From positions 1-10,173 of the forward strand of contig JBGVRF010000030.1 in NCBI GenBank assembly GCA_045128175.1: DNA of 10,173 nucleotides. The letters are read 5' to 3'. Of this stretch, positions 7,124-10,173 are shown piece by piece. The stretch comes from Scatosoma sp045128175. Its GTDB lineage: Bacteria > Bacillota > Clostridia > Christensenellales > Borkfalkiaceae. A program made the position numbers and the translations under genes. Below the pieces are notes generated by a model. That model was given only the letters and a program-made list of their open reading frames with translations, was not told the DNA's origin and searched no databases. The number at the start of each line of letters is the position of its first letter. The stretch's first letter is position 1.

Positions 7124-8575
7124 TTATTTAAAAGTGTCGAAATAATCGTTCCAATCCGCGTACTGCTTGTTGTAGAGATCTTCGATGATCGTTTTTGCGG
7201 TGGTCGACGTATAGGCGGAAGTTGCGATCTGCTGGAAGGGCGTTGCAATGTTCAGACCGATTGCCCCGGAAAGAGAGGCTTTCCGATCGGAGACGGAAAC
7301 CACACAGTTGCTACTTTCCACCGCTTCGGCGATCTCTTTTGCAAACCGAGTCAACGTATCCGTCTTGAATCTGTATTCCAGCGCGGCGGGAACACCCGTC
7401 GTTGCGTGGAAAACCTGCAATCTTTCTTCGGACGCAAGATATCTCAAAAATGCTTTTGCAAGCGGTTTATTATTGTTCTTACCATTTTGCGTGACCATGA
7501 AATACTCGGCCGGTGTGTTGATATACACTGTCTTTTCGCTGCCTTCATTTACGATCGGCATGGTCGCGTAATGGTAGAAATCGATCTCGGAATCCTCGAT
7601 TTGTTCGGACATCTCCTGTTCGAACCACGAACCGGAGATCGTGAACACGGAAAGCCCGTTGAGAAATTTTTGCTGCGCGATCAAATTGGAATGTCCGATC
7701 GAATCGGAGAAAGAATTACCGGGATAATACGCCCCCCTGCTGTTTTCTGTCGGATCGAGTAATTTTGCAACGCAATCCATCGCTTGGATCGTAGAATCGT
7801 TAACAAGCAACGTCTTATTGTTCTGACCTGTAACGGATTCCGTTTCCTGATTCCAATACGCTTTATAGCCTTCGGGATCGATCTGCCCCCAAAGCGCCTT
7901 GAATACGTAGGACATATCGCCCACCGTCGCACCCCAACTCATCGGAACGACCTGTTGACCGAGCGTCACTTTCTTCCAATCGTTATTGATGGAATCGCAC
8001 ATATCGAGAAGCCCCTGCCAGGTCGTTGGGAAGGTACCCTGCGTAAATTCGCCTTTGGAAGGGATCGAATCGATATATTCTTGATTGTAAACGAAACCCG
8101 TAGGCGAATAAGAATACGGCATTGTATAGCGTACGCTTTCATATACGCCTACCACCTCCATATCCTCTTTATACGTCAAGCCGAGATCGTCCAACGGAAC
8201 GATCTTTTCCTGCATTGCCCACCTGACCCATTGCGCTTCCGAAGAATAGCTGAAATAGACATCCGAATTGCTACTTGCACTAAGATACGTTTCCAGTGCT
8301 TCGTTCAACGTTTCATCCGGCTTGATGATAATGGAAGAACCGGTCGCCGCATTAAAAGTTTTCACTGCGTCTCTGAGCCAAGCCACACCGAGCCCTTTAT
8401 CCAGCGCGACCACCTCCAACGTCTGCCCTTCCCACGAGCCGTACGTCTCCGTCATCCCGCCTACGTCCACGCTGGTGGGAAGATCTCCGCTGTTCTGCGT
8501 ACCATCGCATGCCGTAACGCAAAATACCGTAGCGGAAACCAAAATCAAACACATAAATTTTTGGATTTTCTTCAT
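7124..8575 (-). CDS. Extracellular solute-binding lipoprotein of a sugar ABC importer (family 1 type)
   Basis: This 483-residue protein would capture sugar or oligosaccharide outside the membrane and deliver it to the two permeases encoded next. From the start at 8575 it has a basic N-end (MKKIQKF), a hydrophobic core and a lipobox Val-Thr-Ala-Cys with Cys23 as the lipidated residue. The mature part has the usual order of a family 1 binding protein: an opening strand (LEVVALD), a Trp-rich lobe, a 'PYSYSPTGFVYNQEYID' stretch typical of the hinge between lobes, and a late segment with AKAFLRYLASEE. The length is slightly above the common 410-450. An ATG at 8584 would add three residues but has unusable RBS spacing. 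Its stop overlaps the ribosome binding site of the next gene, showing tight operon linkage. The ligand is unknown. Family call is firm; the substrate class (carbohydrate) is inferred from family and neighbours. Confidence 0.92.
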   Translation of the reverse strand: MKKIQKFMCLILVSATVFCVTACDGTQNSGDLPTSVDVGGMTETYGSWEGQTLEVVALDKGLGVAWLRDAVKTFNAATGSSIIIKPDETLNEALETYLSASSNSDVYFSYSSEAQWVRWAMQEKIVPLDDLGLTYKEDMEVVGVYESVRYTMPYSYSPTGFVYNQEYIDSIPSKGEFTQGTFPTTWQGLLDMCDSINNDWKKVTLGQQVVPMSWGATVGDMSYVFKALWGQIDPEGYKAYWNQETESVTGQNNKTLLVNDSTIQAMDCVAKLLDPTENSRGAYYPGNSFSDSIGHSNLIAQQKFLNGLSVFTISGSWFEQEMSEQIEDSEIDFYHYATMPIVNEGSEKTVYINTPAEYFMVTQNGKNNNKPLAKAFLRYLASEERLQVFHATTGVPAALEYRFKTDTLTRFAKEIAEAVESSNCVVSVSDRKASLSGAIGLNIATPFQQIATSAYTSTTAKTIIEDLYNKQYADWNDYFDTFK

Positions 8576-8584
8576 AATCTTCAT

Positions 8585-8588
8585 CTCC
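8585..8588 (-). promoter_or_regulatory. Ribosome binding site that favours the second ATG of the binding-protein gene
   Basis: The only GGAG lies directly against the ATG at 8584, with no spacer, but 9 bases before the ATG at 8575. The spacing makes 8575 the likely start, with the upstream ATG unused. Confidence 0.6.
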
Positions 8589-8595
8589 GTTTTTT

Positions 8596-8624
8596 ATTTA
8601 ATGCTTTTCACTCAGCCTTTTCAA
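8596..8624 (-). promoter_or_regulatory. Candidate sigma-A promoter for the importer genes
   Basis: On the minus strand TTGAAA (8624-8619, 5 of 6 matches to TTGACA) and TTAAAT (8601-8596, 4 of 6 matches to TATAAT) are 17 bases apart, the optimal spacing. It lies after the 13-bp hairpin and before the binding-protein gene, so it could start an importer transcript separate from the upstream gene. The predicted start near 8589 would leave only about 14 bases of leader, barely including the GGAG, which weakens the call. AT-rich gaps produce such matches by chance. Confidence 0.3.
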
Positions 8625-8644
8625 AATAACCAGCTCTTCAGGAG

Positions 8645-8673
8645 CTTTCGTTTTGCTTTTAGCAAAACGAAAG
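8645..8673 (-). terminator. 13-bp hairpin between surface protein and binding-protein gene
   Basis: A perfect inverted repeat: CTTTCGTTTTGCT at 8645-8657, loop TTT, and AGCAAAACGAAAG at 8661-8673. It lies 25 bases after the stop of the right-edge gene and well ahead of the binding-protein start. On the minus strand it is followed by CTCCTGAAG, not by a U-run, so it is not a textbook intrinsic terminator. It may act as a weak terminator, a Rho-assisted 3' end or an RNA-protecting stem that separates expression of the surface protein from that of the importer. Confidence 0.45.
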
Positions 8674-8683
8674 GACACCCTTT

Positions 8684-8698
8684 GATCGAGCCTCGATC
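8684..8698 (-). terminator. Short inverted repeat abutting the stop codon
   Basis: The arms GATCGAG and CTCGATC (7 bp) are separated by one base and lie immediately after the TAA stop at 8699-8701. As RNA the innermost pairs would open, leaving a stem of about 5 bp. No T-run follows. It may be part of a compound 3' end together with the larger hairpin just downstream, or it may be chance, since GATC/CGATCG strings are common in this window. Confidence 0.25.
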
Positions 8699-10173
8699 TT
8701 ATCGATCGTTTTCCTTTTTCTTTTTCAATACTGTTACAAGCCCCAGCGCCGCAACGCCAAAACAGCCGATACCGCTAACAAAGGAGCTGCAGGAGTTACC
8801 CGTCCCGTTACCGTCACCACTTCCGTCCACCGACGTCGACTGACTCAAGCCTGCGCCGATCTGTACGGTTATCTCATTGCTGTAAAAAGTACCGAATACG
8901 TTGGTCGTGCTCACACGAACGACGATTTCGCCGTCTTTCAAGCCGTTGATATAACCGTCCTCGTCCACGGTCGCGTACTCGTCGCCGGAAACGATCTCAT
9001 AACGCACTTCTCCCGCGCCGTAGATCTTGCCGGCCGTTTTTACTTTGGTCGCAAGAGAGTCACCGACCTTCACCTGCGTCGCGTTCAAACTGGTAGAAAG
9101 GGTCATAGAAACAGGGGATTCCACCGATTTTTCCACGGGTTCGACCGTTACGGAAACGTCTTTCGTCGTATTATGCAGATACAAACCGAACCAGTTACCG
9201 AAATTGCAGTTTGCGGAAGAAACATAGTAACCTTCGCCAATCAAAGTGCCATTGATCAGCAGTTCTACGTAATTACCGCCTTTCATTCCTTCCACATAAT
9301 AAGGGATCGATTTCATCTCCACGGTGAACGCCTTACCCGCAACGATATCGGAAGGCAACGCCTCCTCGGACAACAATTTGCCGTTGTAACCGATCTTGAT
9401 TCCATTATCCGAGAACCAATAATAAACGCCGCCGTTTATATAATACTGCGAAGCACCGTTCAACACGAAATAGAAAGAGAACTGCGACAGATCGTTGATC
9501 GTGAGTTTCGCCGAAACGCCGTCTACAATCTTATCCGTTCTTGCAAAAGCGATATTCTCATCTACGCTCCAATCAAAATCCTCCGAGAATTCTTCGCGTT
9601 CGCCCGTAAAGGTGATCCCGTCGCCAACAGGTACGACTGCGCTGACGTCCAGCACTTCATATTCATCTGCAAGCGTCTTTTCCACCTGTTCAAATACTGC
9701 CGTATCAAAGACGACCGTCCCCGCGGGAATGTCCGTGTTCACAGAATATACTTGATCGTAATTCAAGGTGAACGCGATTGGAGCAATCTTGCCGTCTTGG
9801 TCCATATAATCCGCTGCGGAAACGCGGAGCTCGTTCCATTCGCCAAGCGTGAGGCTGAGCCCACTGACGATCGTCTGCGCTTCCCACACCCTCGGCGTTA
9901 AGGACGACGTGATCCAAAAATTAAAGCTGGGATCGATATCCTCGGAGAAGTAAATTCTGAATACCAAATCGTCTTCCGCATTAAATTCTACGTCCTGCGG
10001 AAAGGTGAACATAATAGAAGGATGCAACAAGCCCGTCATCGTTTCCCAGCGCATCTCGTAACCGCCGTTCGTACTGCCATCAGGCGCCTCTTCCGCCGAA
10101 ATGTATCTGCCCTGAAATTTCCCCGCCTCATAGTCGGTGATCCAGCAGTTACCGGGATCGTTTACCGCTGCTT
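8699..10173 (-). CDS. Exported surface protein, C-terminal 490 residues (5' end outside window)
   Basis: The reading frame is open to the right edge (first full codon at 10171), so the N-terminus is missing and the Met at 10054 is internal. Residue numbers count from 10171. Residues about 1-165 and 185-345 look like two beta-sandwich regions of carbohydrate-binding or LamG/concanavalin type, with alternating hydrophobic strands and many Trp, Tyr and Asn; this fold call is inferred from appearance. Residues about 355-439 resemble a bacterial Ig-like (Big_2) domain, with the typical 'VDEDGYINGLKDGE' stretch. A Ser/Gly/Asp linker (440-460) leads to a tail with Cys461 and Cys470, a hydrophobic helix and KKKKENDR, which probably holds the protein at the membrane or wall. 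There is no LPXTG motif. It lies upstream of, and on the same strand as, a sugar ABC importer, so a glycan-binding or surface-adhesion role is plausible. Catalytic domains could lie in the missing N-terminal part. The frame is certain and the function uncertain. Confidence 0.85.
   Translation of the reverse strand, partial: AAVNDPGNCWITDYEAGKFQGRYISAEEAPDGSTNGGYEMRWETMTGLLHPSIMFTFPQDVEFNAEDDLVFRIYFSEDIDPSFNFWITSSLTPRVWEAQTIVSGLSLTLGEWNELRVSAADYMDQDGKIAPIAFTLNYDQVYSVNTDIPAGTVVFDTAVFEQVEKTLADEYEVLDVSAVVPVGDGITFTGEREEFSEDFDWSVDENIAFARTDKIVDGVSAKLTINDLSQFSFYFVLNGASQYYINGGVYYWFSDNGIKIGYNGKLLSEEALPSDIVAGKAFTVEMKSIPYYVEGMKGGNYVELLINGTLIGEGYYVSSANCNFGNWFGLYLHNTTKDVSVTVEPVEKSVESPVSMTLSTSLNATQVKVGDSLATKVKTAGKIYGAGEVRYEIVSGDEYATVDEDGYINGLKDGEIVVRVSTTNVFGTFYSNEITVQIGAGLSQSTSVDGSGDGNGTGNSCSSFVSGIGCFGVAALGLVTVLKKKKENDR
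8702..8791 (-). other. C-terminal Cys + hydrophobic helix + KKKK tail (putative surface-retention signal)
   Basis: The last 30 residues of the right-edge protein begin with Cys461-Ser-Ser, carry a second Cys (470) and a short hydrophobic stretch (FGVAALGLVTVL), and end in KKKKENDR. This tripartite layout (linker, hydrophobic helix, basic end) matches the general design of C-terminal sorting signals, but the LPXTG sortase motif is absent. It could be a simple stop-transfer anchor or a substrate of an unassigned processing enzyme. The latter is inference only. Confidence 0.55.

Noticed and set aside
7784..8629. Plus-strand open frame (281 codons) opposite the binding-protein gene
   Set aside because: It is antisense to a confident lipoprotein gene, Arg/His/Ile-rich, and has no recognisable motifs.
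8699..10054. ATG at 10054 as the start of the right-edge gene
   Set aside because: The frame is open for 39 more codons to the window edge with matching composition, and no signal peptide follows the ATG, so it is an internal Met.

Overview
The window appears to come from a Gram-positive, probably gut-associated Clostridia-like bacterium. This is inferred from the lipoprotein signal peptides with Gram-positive-style lipoboxes, GGAG-type ribosome binding sites, Listeria/Bacteroides-type and Big_2-type surface domains, a Lys-rich C-terminal membrane tail and moderate base composition. No marker gene is present, so genus or family cannot be named. All seven recognisable genes lie on the minus strand and are read from high to low coordinates. 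The two outermost genes run off the window edges.

Layout in order of transcription: (1) 10173-8699, the C-terminal part of a large exported surface protein with beta-sandwich regions, a bacterial Ig-like domain and a C-terminal hydrophobic/KKKK tail. (2) A 124-bp gap to the preferred start of the next gene (8575-8698), holding two hairpins and a possible promoter. (3) 8575-7124, a lipid-anchored sugar-binding protein. (4) 7112-6126 and (5) 6124-5267, the two membrane permeases of a CUT1-type sugar ABC importer, spaced 11 and 1 bp apart. (6) 5234-3777, a lipoprotein with a TIM-barrel, glycoside-hydrolase-like appearance. (7) 3664-1031, an 877-residue lipoprotein built from Cys/His-rich repeats and four related beta modules arranged as two pairs. 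(8) A 13-bp hairpin at 985-1016. (9) 915-1, the N-terminal part of another exported protein, starting at GTG, with a beta-rich region and an InlB-type (Listeria-Bacteroides) repeat.

The most economical reading is a carbohydrate capture and import locus. Surface proteins and a putative lipid-anchored hydrolase would act outside the membrane, the binding protein would pick up an oligosaccharide, and the two permeases would import it. The transporter ATPase is not in the window. In many Firmicutes CUT1 systems a shared MsmX-type ATPase is encoded elsewhere, and that is likely here. No regulator, RNA gene, mobile element or CRISPR array is visible. The substrate cannot be read from sequence. The most unusual items are the 877-residue repeat protein, the unassigned lipoprotein hydrolase candidate, and the Cys-containing C-terminal tail of the right-edge protein. 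No gap between genes exceeds 300 bases.
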